Shown here: positions 1 through 6,181 of the stretch, in pieces
Position numbering within the stretch: position 1 is the stretch's first letter
Layout of the letters: the number at the start of each line of letters is the position of its first letter
Assembly (NCBI GenBank): GCA_025464645.1
Contig: JAODGF010000170.1
Coordinates: 1-8,758 of the forward strand
Origin: Methanosarcinales archaeon
Lineage (GTDB): Archaea; Halobacteriota; Syntropharchaeia; Alkanophagales; Methanospirareceae
Direction: 5' to 3'
Length of the DNA: 8,758 nt
The notes under the pieces: generated by a model
Seen by the model: the letters and a program-made list of their open reading frames with translations, nothing else
Told to the model about the DNA's origin: nothing
Databases searched by the model: none
Translations under genes and position numbers: made by a program

Positions 1-1187
1 GGCAAATATTTCTCATACAAATTACCTAATATGTCTCTATCCACGTGTGCGAAGTCAAACTGGTTTAGAATCCATAAAACTTTGTTCAATAGCTGGTTCA
101 GTTCGCCATCGCCGGTTCTGAACCAGTCTAAAATGCCAGTCTCGTAGAAATGAGGATATAAATGGTGCGCCTCGGTAAATGCCCACTCCAGAACCTGCTT
201 GTAAACAATATCTTCGTGTATCGTCCTTTCCCTCAAAACCTCTATGCCGCCGTTGGAAATGTTCTTCGGCAATAAATTCTTATCCTCCCCGATTCTGATG
301 AACAGAAGTTTGTTCAGCAGTACGTAAATGCTTTCCTTGCAGAATATCTCCTTCACTTCCTCATCCAGAATATCTTTCTTCCCTGAATACTCTTTCCACA
401 GCCAGAACCCCGAAAATGATTTGTATTTCTTATATTCTTCTTCCAACTTCTGCCTGTATTTTAGCAATCCATAGCTCAACTCACTTCCCTCTTCGCTGTT
501 CCGCAGCTCGTTTTCAACTCTGCTCAATTCCGCTTGATATTTACCGTAACCCTCTTTGTATTCATCAAAAGTCCGCAAAGTATAGCCAAGAAGCAAATCG
601 TTTGCAATGTAATTCAGCCTGTCAAGGAGTTTCCTGAATCCCGCTTCCTTTGTTATGTCTATCCTCGCATAGGTCTCGTCAAATCGTTCATACCTGCTGG
701 TGTCAAAAAGCGACTCCTTCGCTAAATTACTGAGAAACAAAATCTGCGTCTTCTCTTCGCTTGATAATTGCTCTACTGACCTTTTTTGCTCCAGAATTCT
801 GAAGAAATCAACATCAACCCTTAACTCGCTTTCTGCCCTCCTGATTTCCCAAATCTTTAATCTCATGAAGTTTGTCAAGCCTATGTATTTCGTGGTTTCT
901 TCTTCGTATTTAAACGCCTGTTCCACATATTCCGCTTTATCTATCTCCTCAGTGGGTCTTTTCGTCTCTATCTTTACAACACCAAAATCATTTTCATCTA
1001 CAATTGTTAAATCCGCCCTTTTCTTCTCCCATTTGATGTCCCTTCTTTCGTATCCCAAAACCGACCTTAAAAATAATTCATCAAACGTTCTTCTGACCTC
1101 AAGCTCTGATGAACCCTTTTCTATTTCCTTAATTATGTCCTTAAACGCTTTCAATACTTTTTCGGTAAAGTTGGTTTCATTCATCAT
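1..1187 (-). CDS. Type IIG-like restriction-modification enzyme, N-terminal part (runs off left edge)
   Basis: The reading frame is open from the ATG at 1187 to the window edge, giving 395 residues without a stop; the gene continues beyond base 1. Residues about 28-115 look like a PD-(D/E)XK nuclease domain: Asp59 in RADLTIV is followed by a hydrophobic strand ending in Glu74-Thr-Lys76 (KIETKRP). A helical, charged middle follows. Residues about 288-395 match the lead-in of N6-adenine methylases of the Eco57I/MmeI-like and PglX-like kind: LLNKLLFIRIGEDKNLL, then LDWF, then FDFAHVDRDILGNLYEKYL. The methylase motifs (FxGxG, NPPY) would lie past the edge. Known enzymes of this type methylate one strand and cleave nearby DNA. 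The start is either of two adjacent ATGs (1187 or 1184) with only a weak GAGAG site; the frame closes upstream at TAG 1224-1226. Orphan methylase or BREX PglX are alternatives, but the nuclease-like N-terminus favours type IIG/IIL. Confidence 0.8.
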   Translation of the reverse strand, partial: MMNETNFTEKVLKAFKDIIKEIEKGSSELEVRRTFDELFLRSVLGYERRDIKWEKKRADLTIVDENDFGVVKIETKRPTEEIDKAEYVEQAFKYEEETTKYIGLTNFMRLKIWEIRRAESELRVDVDFFRILEQKRSVEQLSSEEKTQILFLSNLAKESLFDTSRYERFDETYARIDITKEAGFRKLLDRLNYIANDLLLGYTLRTFDEYKEGYGKYQAELSRVENELRNSEEGSELSYGLLKYRQKLEEEYKKYKSFSGFWLWKEYSGKKDILDEEVKEIFCKESIYVLLNKLLFIRIGEDKNLLPKNISNGGIEVLRERTIHEDIVYKQVLEWAFTEAHHLYPHFYETGILDWFRTGDGELNQLLNKVLWILNQFDFAHVDRDILGNLYEKYL

Positions 1188-1240
1188 CACATAAACTCTC
1201 TGCCATCTTTCTATGATGAAATACTATTCATTCCTTAAAA

Positions 1241-1248
1241 GTTTTAAA
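1241..1248 (-). promoter_or_regulatory. Possible TATA box for the restriction-modification gene
   Basis: The minus strand reads TTTAAAAC here, about 55 bases before the ATG at 1187. An archaeal TATA box at this place would start transcription near 1218 and leave a leader of about 30 bases. The region is A/T-rich throughout, so the match has little specificity. Confidence 0.25.
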
Positions 1249-1249
1249 G

Positions 1250-1271
1250 AAAAAAGTGTTTTTGCTTTTTT
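1250..1271 (-). terminator. Hairpin and T-tract after the FeoC/small-protein genes
   Basis: The minus strand carries AAAAAAG, an 8-base loop, and CTTTTTT, a perfect 7-bp stem that is mostly A-T, followed by further T-rich sequence (CTTTAAAACTTTT). It lies 49 bases past the stop of the 51-residue protein and before the restriction-modification gene, so it could end the iron-related transcript. Archaeal terminators are mainly T-tracts, which fits; the stem itself is weak. Confidence 0.45.
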
Positions 1272-1319
1272 CATTTTCGGAATGACTATAATTACTCAAC
1301 TCACCCATGCAGAGACCAT

Positions 1320-1475
1320 CTAAGCAACTTTAACACCTAAAAGCACGAACAAAGCGATTATAAGCGTTTCCATCCCCGCTTTCATGCTTATCTCACGCAT
1401 TGCGAACGCTGCGGCAAAATCGGTGATTACACAAAACGCCAGCGCCAAAATCAAAATTCTTTTGCGAAGCGCCAA
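1320..1475 (-). CDS. Small two-helix membrane protein, 51 aa, TTG start
   Basis: I do not recognise a family. The frame starts with TTG at 1475, six codon positions after a weak AGGT ribosome site that lies in the end of the FeoC-like gene, and ends at TAG (1320-1322). The 51 residues read MALRKRILILALAF..., with basic residues 4-6, a hydrophobic helix at about 7-25 (RILILALAFCVITDFAAAFA), a charged turn (MREISMKAG), and a second helix at about 36-51 running to the C-terminus (METLIIALFVLLGVKVA). It starts only 5 bases after the FeoC-like stop, so the two are probably cotranscribed. The hydrophobic/charged alternation looks like a genuine small membrane protein rather than a chance frame. It is the only gene here ending in TAG; beyond it the frame stays open for seven codons (MVSAWVS) to TGA at 1296. 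Confidence 0.6.
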   Translation of the reverse strand: MALRKRILILALAFCVITDFAAAFAMREISMKAGMETLIIALFVLLGVKVA

Positions 1476-1480
1476 ATGTA

Positions 1481-1738
1481 TTACCTATATTTTCTACCCT
1501 TCTCCGTCAGCACGTACGTCTTCATCTTCCCACTTCCAGGCACACTGCACATTTCACACATTGGACATCCCATGCATCCTTGACCTTCTCTCGAACTGAT
1601 TTCGTAGAGATAACCAGCACGCAGCATGAATTCTATTCTCGCCATAAGTACGGATTTTCCCATACCGAACTCCGCAGCAAGCTCGTCTAACGTGCCTCCT
1701 TTCTCAATCCGGCGTAGAAGTTCCCCGGTTGTGGTCAT
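1481..1738 (-). CDS. feoC: FeoC-like winged-helix protein with Fe-S type cysteine cluster
   Basis: The 85-residue protein matches the FeoC/HTH family in size and layout. Residues 1-50 form a winged helix (GELLRRIEKGGTLDELAAEFGM, then a recognition-helix-like KSVLMARIEFMLRAGYLYEI). Next is a compact cysteine cluster, C55-x2-C58-x2-C61-x2-C64 (CMGCPMCEMC), and the wing/C-terminal strand KTYVLTEKGRKYR. Known FeoC proteins of enterobacteria carry a similar Cys set that can bind an oxygen-sensitive [4Fe-4S] cluster and affect FeoB stability or feo expression. The ATG at 1738 is chosen because AAGGA lies 5 bases upstream; a longer frame reaching 1810 lacks such a site and would cross the terminator-like hairpin. 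It lies downstream of the feo genes, separated by that hairpin. A role as transcription regulator or as FeoB partner cannot be told apart from sequence. Confidence 0.8.
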   Translation of the reverse strand: MTTTGELLRRIEKGGTLDELAAEFGMGKSVLMARIEFMLRAGYLYEISSREGQGCMGCPMCEMCSVPGSGKMKTYVLTEKGRKYR

Positions 1739-1777
1739 GTTATTCCTTTGCAGCGCTGACTTGAGATATTTTTTGAT

Positions 1778-1807
1778 AAAAAAAGAAAAAGAGGGAAAGT
1801 ATCCCTC
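1778..1807 (-). terminator. Intrinsic-type terminator after the Feo operon
   Basis: Just 12 bases past the FmdE-like stop, the minus strand reads GAGGGA (1807-1802), a 5-base loop, TCCCTC (1796-1791), then TTTTTCTTTTTTT (1790-1778). A second small palindrome, CTCCA-aag-TGGAG, overlaps it upstream. The G/C stem plus T-tract is a good stop signal and suggests that the long feo transcript mostly ends here, with FeoC expressed by readthrough or from its own promoter. Confidence 0.6.
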
Positions 1808-1819
1808 CACTTTGGAGTT

Positions 1820-2671
1820 TTAACGTGCTTTTCCCCTGAGAGACAGACCCAGCAGTAAACCAAGCCCTATCACCAGTATCGAGAAGAATATCGCTCCTCC
1901 CACAACGTCCAGCTCTTCTTCCTCTGGTTCTTCAATGCCCTCAAAAAGCTTCCAGTCCGGTAGCGTCAAGAACTTATCCCTCGTATCTTCCCACTCTGAC
2001 TTGAATAGCGCTCCTTCTTCACTTGTTGCGTTCTTTGGGTCGAACTTCACTTTCTTACGAAGTTCAAAGAAACCATCCGGGAACACTCCCTCCTTGAGCA
2101 CCACCTCAAAACATTCACCTGTGGATTTCCGGCAAATCTCGAACCTGAAATTATCCAGGCTATTGCCCTTTGACAGCTTCTTCTGGTTCTTATTTGTCAT
2201 GTTTGTCACTTCAGTCCCATCAGACAGAACTATCTTATACTCGCCTTTCGTTCTCGTCTCTATCTCTGGTCCTGTTCCAGTTACGTATCGGAAACAATCC
2301 CTGGAACCGAGCGTGGGTAACCTACTGATTATTCGGATGTCATCCCTTGAAGGTATCTCCTCGCCCCATATTTCTGATATACCAAGTTTTGTCGCTCTGA
2401 ATGCGCAAACCAGACACACACATATCTGTGGCTCTTTATTCACCTGTGATGCATGATAGTTCGCTACATCGTCTATCGTTATCTCTACTTCCGTCCCACC
2501 GTCATTTATTACAATGGGCTTTAACTCGAACTCCGGTGGTGCTCTTGCACCAGGCATGTGCGCATCAACGGAAACAACCGCTGTGGATAATGCCAGTAAA
2601 ACCAATGCTGCGATTGCTACTGCTTTTAATGGCAATTTCCCACTTTGCACTTTGCTCTTTTCATTTTTCAT
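1820..2671 (-). CDS. Membrane-anchored extracytoplasmic FmdE-like protein
   Basis: The 283-residue protein has a basic N-terminus, a hydrophobic stretch at about 15-34 ending in VSVDA (a signal peptide, cleaved near residue 37), a globular domain at about 62-245, and a C-terminal helix at about 258-276 followed by RGKAR. So it should be tethered with its domain outside the cell. Residues 62-135 resemble the FmdE domain (PF02663): ITIDDVANYH, then ICVCLVCAFRA with C84 and C86 at the place of the family's CPG, then SRDDIRIISR. It aligns well with the second half of the protein at 7718-8758, including the ending VFPDGFFELRKK. Sequons at N157 and N214 fit an exposed domain. The start is ATG 2671, overlapping the upstream stop as ATGA, with GGAG just upstream; the open frame reaching 3013 is only a shadow of the neighbouring gene. 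FmdE proteins bind zinc; the ligand here is unknown. Confidence 0.7.
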   Translation of the reverse strand: MKNEKSKVQSGKLPLKAVAIAALVLLALSTAVVSVDAHMPGARAPPEFELKPIVINDGGTEVEITIDDVANYHASQVNKEPQICVCLVCAFRATKLGISEIWGEEIPSRDDIRIISRLPTLGSRDCFRYVTGTGPEIETRTKGEYKIVLSDGTEVTNMTNKNQKKLSKGNSLDNFRFEICRKSTGECFEVVLKEGVFPDGFFELRKKVKFDPKNATSEEGALFKSEWEDTRDKFLTLPDWKLFEGIEEPEEEELDVVGGAIFFSILVIGLGLLLGLSLRGKAR

Positions 2672-3123
2672 CTCTCCGCCTCCTTCTCCTTCAAGATATA
2701 ATACACAATCACCAGCGAGAACGGCAGTAAAAACATCTCTGGGCAATAAGGCGGTGCATAACTCGCTAAAAAGCCTTCTAAGCTGTTGAACCACGTCTCT
2801 TCTCCCGGAATAGAACTCGCTATCCGCGACCATATCGCCATTCCCGCCACGATCCATATCATTATGCTCCCCAGCACTGCCTTCGCCAATTGATGTATCT
2901 CTGCGAAATCTTTCACGCTGCTCAGGTAAAAGAAACCCGCAGACAGGAGGATTATTGCCCTCCACGGCAGGAACGTCGGGTCGGCTGCACCGGAGGAATC
3001 CAGAATCCCCCATGTAAATCCCTCACCCGCACTTGCAATCAGTTCCGCAGCTCCAAACGCTAATCCCACTGCACCTAAAACCGCGAAATATATCTGCCCG
3101 AATTTCTCTTCTAATTCGTTCAT
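2668..3123 (-). CDS. Four-helix membrane protein of unknown function in the feo operon
   Basis: I do not recognise a family. The 151-residue protein has an acidic N-terminus (MNELEEKFGQ) and four likely membrane helices at about 11-31, 54-70, 82-102 and 129-145, ending in the charged tail KEKEAER. The loop between helices 3 and 4 (about 103-128) is aromatic- and proline-rich and holds the only cysteine (C127 in YAPPYCPEM). It begins 3 bases after the FeoB permease stop, with GGGGGTGG about 9 bases before the ATG, and its stop overlaps the FmdE-like start by 4 bases. This tight packing argues that it is translated together with the permease and the FmdE-like protein. It may be an accessory subunit of the iron permease or a partner of the anchored FmdE-like protein; that is inference from position. 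Confidence 0.75.
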   Translation of the reverse strand: MNELEEKFGQIYFAVLGAVGLAFGAAELIASAGEGFTWGILDSSGAADPTFLPWRAIILLSAGFFYLSSVKDFAEIHQLAKAVLGSIMIWIVAGMAIWSRIASSIPGEETWFNSLEGFLASYAPPYCPEMFLLPFSLVIVYYILKEKEAER

Positions 3124-3126
3124 CTT

Positions 3127-4383
3127 TTATGCCACCCCCAGCATAATCCCTACTAAATGTATCAAGCCGCCATAGACGAGGACCATCGCTATAAGCGAAG
3201 CGATACTGCCAAGGAATTCCTTCCAGTTCTCTTCCTTCAGCATCAGCGCAAACGTCGCTAAGCACGGGAAATAGATACAAAGCAGAACCACGGATGTGAA
3301 CACCTGGAAAGTAGTCATTATCCCCTGTTCCATAAGACCGCCGAGCATCCCAACTGCTAAGTCCTTCCTCAGAAAGCCCGCGATCAACGGCGCCACTGTC
3401 TCCCCTGGCACTCCGAACCAGCTCATCAAAAATGGACCCAATACTGTGGCTAACCAATCCATCGCTCCCGTCAGATACATAAGTCCCACTATCAGACACC
3501 CTAACAGAACGAAAGGCACTGCAACCAGCAGGAAACGCGATGTCCTTATCCACAGCTTACTGACGATGTTTTTCAGCATCGGCATCCGGTATGGCGGCAC
3601 ATCCATTATAATCTCTGGCGACTTCCCAGCGACGATTTTGTTCAGGATGAACCCGAAGCCCAGATAACCTATAACTAAAGTCAGGAAGATCCAGCCCATC
3701 AGCTCCGGGACTAAATCCTGCATTATCCCTATCTGCGCTCCACAGGGCACAAACACACTCAACAGCGTAATCATCATGAATCTCTGTTTCCTCGTTTCCA
3801 AAGGTCTCGTTGCCGTCACACCTGGAACATTGCAGCCCAGAGCAAGGAACGTTGGCACGATGGCATACCCGTGCAAGCCTATTTTGTGTAGCACAGTATC
3901 AACGAGAACAGCCAGTCTTGGCAGATAGCCCACGTCTTCCAATAGTGCAAACATCAGATAAAACGCCAGTACTGCCCACAGGACCACGCCAAAAGGCACG
4001 AAGAAACCGCTGGTGAGCACGCCAAAAGACTCAAGGCAATTGTCCGATGCTACAAGCACTCCATTCTCCATGTGTCCCGCATCTACCAAGAGTGCATAGA
4101 ACGGATTTCCTAACCCGCCGGGGAAAACCGACTGCAGCCACGGCAGCCAGTGCTCATCGAATAGCCGGACCATGAAGCCATCAGTGAATAATGTGCCTGC
4201 GAAATCGATGAAGAAAGACCAGAAGCCGTACAGAACCGCAATTGCTACTGGTATTCCAGTCAGCGGCTTAACGGTGAGTTCCGCGATTGCGTCCTTCAAT
4301 GTATGTTTACGTGCACCAAACTCCACCGTCTGCTTCGATATCTTCTCTATTAAATTCCAGCGCTCATCCACTGACAGCGGCAC
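3127..4383 (-). CDS. feoB: FeoB ferrous-iron permease, stand-alone membrane part
   Basis: The 418-residue protein is the membrane half of FeoB, which moves Fe(II) into the cytoplasm. About 40 soluble residues come first (VDERWNLIEKISKQ...), then TVKPLTGIPVAIAVLYGF at the first helix, and roughly ten helices in all, with two Gate-type regions. Three cysteines at positions conserved in FeoB are present: C184 (LALGCNVPGVTATR), C214 (VFVPCGAQ) and C374 (YFPCLATFA). EDVGYLPRLAVLVD and HKIGLHG are typical FeoB loops. The start is GTG 4383, because GGAGGTG sits 6 bases upstream; an in-frame GTG at 4392 lies inside that site and is rejected. The start overlaps the GTPase gene by 20 bases in another frame, so the two parts are separate polypeptides, probably with coupled translation. 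The frame closes at TAG 4405-4407, and both halves are intact, which argues against a sequencing frameshift. Confidence 0.92.
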   Translation of the reverse strand: MPLSVDERWNLIEKISKQTVEFGARKHTLKDAIAELTVKPLTGIPVAIAVLYGFWSFFIDFAGTLFTDGFMVRLFDEHWLPWLQSVFPGGLGNPFYALLVDAGHMENGVLVASDNCLESFGVLTSGFFVPFGVVLWAVLAFYLMFALLEDVGYLPRLAVLVDTVLHKIGLHGYAIVPTFLALGCNVPGVTATRPLETRKQRFMMITLLSVFVPCGAQIGIMQDLVPELMGWIFLTLVIGYLGFGFILNKIVAGKSPEIIMDVPPYRMPMLKNIVSKLWIRTSRFLLVAVPFVLLGCLIVGLMYLTGAMDWLATVLGPFLMSWFGVPGETVAPLIAGFLRKDLAVGMLGGLMEQGIMTTFQVFTSVVLLCIYFPCLATFALMLKEENWKEFLGSIASLIAMVLVYGGLIHLVGIMLGVA

Positions 4384-4909
4384 TTTCAACACCTCCTGCG
4401 TTTTCTATAATCTTTTCTATCTTCACAGGTGCTGCTTCTTTTATCTTAGAAACGAGCTCCTTGAAGCCTTCTCCACTTATCGCTATCGTGGGCACTACGG
4501 GCACACCTAAAATCCGCTCCAGTTTTTCCGCGTCTATTCTTATGTTCTTGTCCTCTGCGACATCCCACATGTTTAATGCAACTACAACCGGATAACCGCG
4601 TTCAATGATTTCCAGAGCTAAATAAAGACCTCGCTCTACTTTCGATGCGTCGAGCACACAGATGACCACCGAATCCCGATTCTCCTCCAGTATCTTCACC
4701 GCTACTTCTTCTGCCCGGTCCTTCGGCTCTAATGAAAATGCCCCTGGCACGTCTATCAGTTCGACATCCTCACCGCCAAAACGCATCCATCCCTTCGTGA
4801 AGTCCACTGTCGTTCCCGGATAATTTGACTCAAGCACTTTTGCTCCCGTGAGCCGGTTGAAGAAAACGCTTTTGCCCACGTTTGGATGTCCCATCAATAA
4901 GATTTTCAT
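4364..4909 (-). CDS. feoB: FeoB GTPase, stand-alone N-terminal part
   Basis: This 181-residue G protein is the nucleotide-binding half of FeoB. It has the P-loop GHPNVGKS (residues 7-14), switch I NYPGTTVDFTKG (29-40) with the G2 Thr, DVPGAFSL (53-60) as G3, NMWD (113-116) as G4 and ISGEG (144-148) as G5. In fused FeoB proteins about 100 residues of helical S domain (GDI-like) follow the G domain; here only about 30 residues remain, so most of that domain is missing or reduced to the linker on the permease. It should control opening of the permease encoded next. ATG 4909 puts the P-loop at the usual distance from the N-terminus. GGAGGTGA (4928-4921) is 11 bases upstream, a rather long spacing; the in-frame GTG at 4924 overlaps the site itself and is unlikely. 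Confidence 0.9.
   Translation of the reverse strand: MKILLMGHPNVGKSVFFNRLTGAKVLESNYPGTTVDFTKGWMRFGGEDVELIDVPGAFSLEPKDRAEEVAVKILEENRDSVVICVLDASKVERGLYLALEIIERGYPVVVALNMWDVAEDKNIRIDAEKLERILGVPVVPTIAISGEGFKELVSKIKEAAPVKIEKIIENAGGVESAAVSG
4390..4397 (-). promoter_or_regulatory. Ribosome binding site that sets the FeoB permease start
   Basis: The minus strand reads AGGAGGTG, nearly a full match to the archaeal 16S tail, 6 bases before GTG 4383. It lies inside the end of the GTPase gene and includes the alternative GTG at 4392, which it therefore excludes as the start. Confidence 0.75.
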
Positions 4910-4920
4910 TTTCTCTACTC

Positions 4921-4928
4921 TCACCTCC
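4921..4928 (-). promoter_or_regulatory. Ribosome binding site of the FeoB GTPase
   Basis: The minus strand reads GGAGGTGA immediately after the TGA of the upstream FeoA gene. It is 11 bases before ATG 4909 and overlaps the rejected GTG at 4924. Confidence 0.65.
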
Positions 4929-5153
4929 TCATCCTACTTCTACCACTATCTTTTTCGCTACGCCCAACCCCAAAGAGGTTAACGACTCGTCCACTTCAAC
5001 CACCACAGGTCCTTTTATAGGCTGCTTCGTTGCCATCCTTATATTCTTTCCTTCCCTGATGCCCATACCTGCTACTTGCTTCCTTAAGGTCTCCTCTATC
5101 TCTTTCACCGTTCCTTCTTCGTCAAAATCCATTTCACTCAATTTCTTCTCCAT
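4929..5153 (-). CDS. feoA: FeoA single-domain protein (copy next to FeoB)
   Basis: This 74-residue protein is one FeoA/SH3-like domain, the usual size of FeoA. Typical pattern: EEGTVKEIEETLRKQVAGMGIREGKNIRM, then KGPVVVEVDESLTSLGLGVAKKIVVEV, where GLGVAKKIVV matches the family's ending (usually G.G.A..I.V). FeoA is a small cytoplasmic protein needed for full FeoB activity and thought to act on the GTPase. ATG 5153 is preferred because GGAGG (5169-5165) lies 11 bases upstream; an in-frame GTG at 5162 has only 2 bases of spacing. The site lies in the last codons of the upstream FeoA, so translation is probably coupled. It lacks the PLS..L.PGE opening seen in its neighbour and is the more divergent of the two single-domain copies. 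Confidence 0.85.
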   Translation of the reverse strand: MEKKLSEMDFDEEGTVKEIEETLRKQVAGMGIREGKNIRMATKQPIKGPVVVEVDESLTSLGLGVAKKIVVEVG

Positions 5154-5158
5154 TACTC

Positions 5159-5428
5159 TCACATCCTCCTTACAATAATCTTTTGCGCCATCCCGCGACC
5201 TATGGACACCGTGTTTCTATCTACCTCTACGGTAACAGGTCCATAACAGGAAATCATGCGGACAACACTGCCCTCAAATAAACCACGGAGAAAAAGTTTT
5301 TGGCGAATGCCATGACCTCCCCCGATTACCATAACCCTCCCCAGTTCACCGGGTCTTAGCCGGCTTAGCGGCATTGCATCACTGTAATCATTGTCTAAAA
5401 AAGTCCGCTTCCCTTCTGCCATTGCCAT
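5159..5428 (-). CDS. feoA: FeoA single-domain protein, canonical copy
   Basis: The 89-residue protein shows the classical FeoA signature: MPLSRLRPGELGRVMVIGGG at about 19-38, then LFLRGLFEGSVVRMI, YGPVTVEVD and SIGRGMAQKIIVRRM at the end. An 18-residue acidic leader (MAMAEGKRTFLDNDYSDA) precedes the domain. ATG 5428 is chosen because AGGAG lies 7 bases upstream; the internal ATG at 5374 would trim to the domain but has no clear ribosome site. It starts 22 bases after the three-domain FeoA stop. Its final codons (AGG AGG ATG TGA) also serve as the ribosome site of the next FeoA. Expected role: cytoplasmic partner of the FeoB GTPase. The single Cys in ISCYGPV is not a family feature I know of. 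Confidence 0.9.
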   Translation of the reverse strand: MAMAEGKRTFLDNDYSDAMPLSRLRPGELGRVMVIGGGHGIRQKLFLRGLFEGSVVRMISCYGPVTVEVDRNTVSIGRGMAQKIIVRRM

Positions 5429-5450
5429 ATCCTCACTCCTCTATTTCACC

Positions 5451-6158
5451 TCATTCTACCCATACCTTTTCTGCGAGACCGTGCCCGATGGTCACCAACT
5501 GCTCACCGATTTTCGCAAGCACGTAAGCTCCCTTTTTTGGAACGGGCGCAGGCATCTCCTTCCTGACCATTGTTATCTCTTTGCCCTCCGCTACGCCCAT
5601 CTGCTCAAATTTACCCTTAAGCCCGGTTCCACCGATTATCTTGCTTATCTTCGCGTGCTCGCCCTCCGCAAGGTAATTAACTTGGATTGATTTTCCATCC
5701 TTTTCTACCAGCACCTTCGATGCTTGACCCTCGCCCATCGGTAGCTCCTTATCGTCTATTTTCAATACTAAAGTGTCATCAGGAAGATGACGCAGAAACT
5801 CTATCTCCTTTCCTTCTTCGATTCCAAGACTTGAGAACCAATCTACAAAGACCTTTCCGCCTTCAATTGTTTTGACTGTTCCTTTCTCCCCTGCCTCAAG
5901 TCTTAAAAGAGGAAGTGTCTTGCCTTCCTTATCCACGTACACCTTATCTGCCCATCCGCGAGCTATAACTGCCTCTCTTCCTGCTGTTTTTAAAGCGATA
6001 GGTCCCACATGAATATGCACGGGTTCCGTAGCTATCACCGTAAGCTCGGTTCCCTTTGAAATGCCCAATTCCTCCAGATGCCCCTTGACTTCTAAGCCGC
6101 CTTCTATTTTCTTTACCCCTACCTTTACCTCGGGTTCCACTTCGCTTAATAGTTTCAT
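5451..6158 (-). CDS. Three tandem FeoA domains in one protein
   Basis: The 235-residue protein is made of three FeoA/SH3-like repeats. Domain 1 spans about 1-76 (ends ARGWADKVYVD), domain 2 about 79-152 (LLRLEAGEKGTVKTIEGGK..., ends MGEGQASKVLVE) and domain 3 about 156-235 (YLAEGEHAKISKIIGGTGLKG..., ends IGHGLAEKVWVE). Each repeats the LG(I/V)..G.E(I/L) turn (EELGISKGTEL, SSLGIEEGKEI, EQMGVAEGKEI) and the closing G.A.KV.V strand. It is the first gene of the feo operon, preceded by GAGGA about 7-9 bases before ATG 6158 and by a TATA-like box and half-sites. Tandem FeoA domains could form an intramolecular trimer-like platform for the FeoB GTPase, or act as an iron-sensing scaffold; both are inference. 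I see no DNA-binding helix, so a DtxR-like regulator role is unlikely. Confidence 0.85.
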   Translation of the reverse strand: MKLLSEVEPEVKVGVKKIEGGLEVKGHLEELGISKGTELTVIATEPVHIHVGPIALKTAGREAVIARGWADKVYVDKEGKTLPLLRLEAGEKGTVKTIEGGKVFVDWFSSLGIEEGKEIEFLRHLPDDTLVLKIDDKELPMGEGQASKVLVEKDGKSIQVNYLAEGEHAKISKIIGGTGLKGKFEQMGVAEGKEITMVRKEMPAPVPKKGAYVLAKIGEQLVTIGHGLAEKVWVE

Positions 6159-6181
6159 TTTTTATTCCTCATCTCTATTAT

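Noticed and set aside
700..1194. 164-codon open frame on the plus strand
   Set aside because: It is antisense to the restriction-modification gene, whose minus-strand protein shows clear domain motifs; the plus-strand product is serine-rich with no motifs.
1384..1599. Plus-strand open frame of 71 codons
   Set aside because: It is antisense to the FeoC-like gene and the small membrane protein, and shows no motif or ribosome site.
2672..3013. N-terminal extension of the FmdE-like gene to an ATG at 3013
   Set aside because: It overlaps the four-helix protein in another frame, has no ribosome site, and would bury the signal peptide; ATG 2671 with GGAG and an ATGA overlap is better.
4390..4392. 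GTG 4392 as start of the FeoB permease
   Set aside because: It lies inside the GGAGGTG ribosome site; GTG 4383 has ideal 6-base spacing from that site.
4364..4410. Frameshift joining the FeoB GTPase and permease
   Set aside because: The permease has its own strong ribosome site, a start codon and an upstream TAG in its frame, and both proteins have complete domains, so a natural split is more likely.
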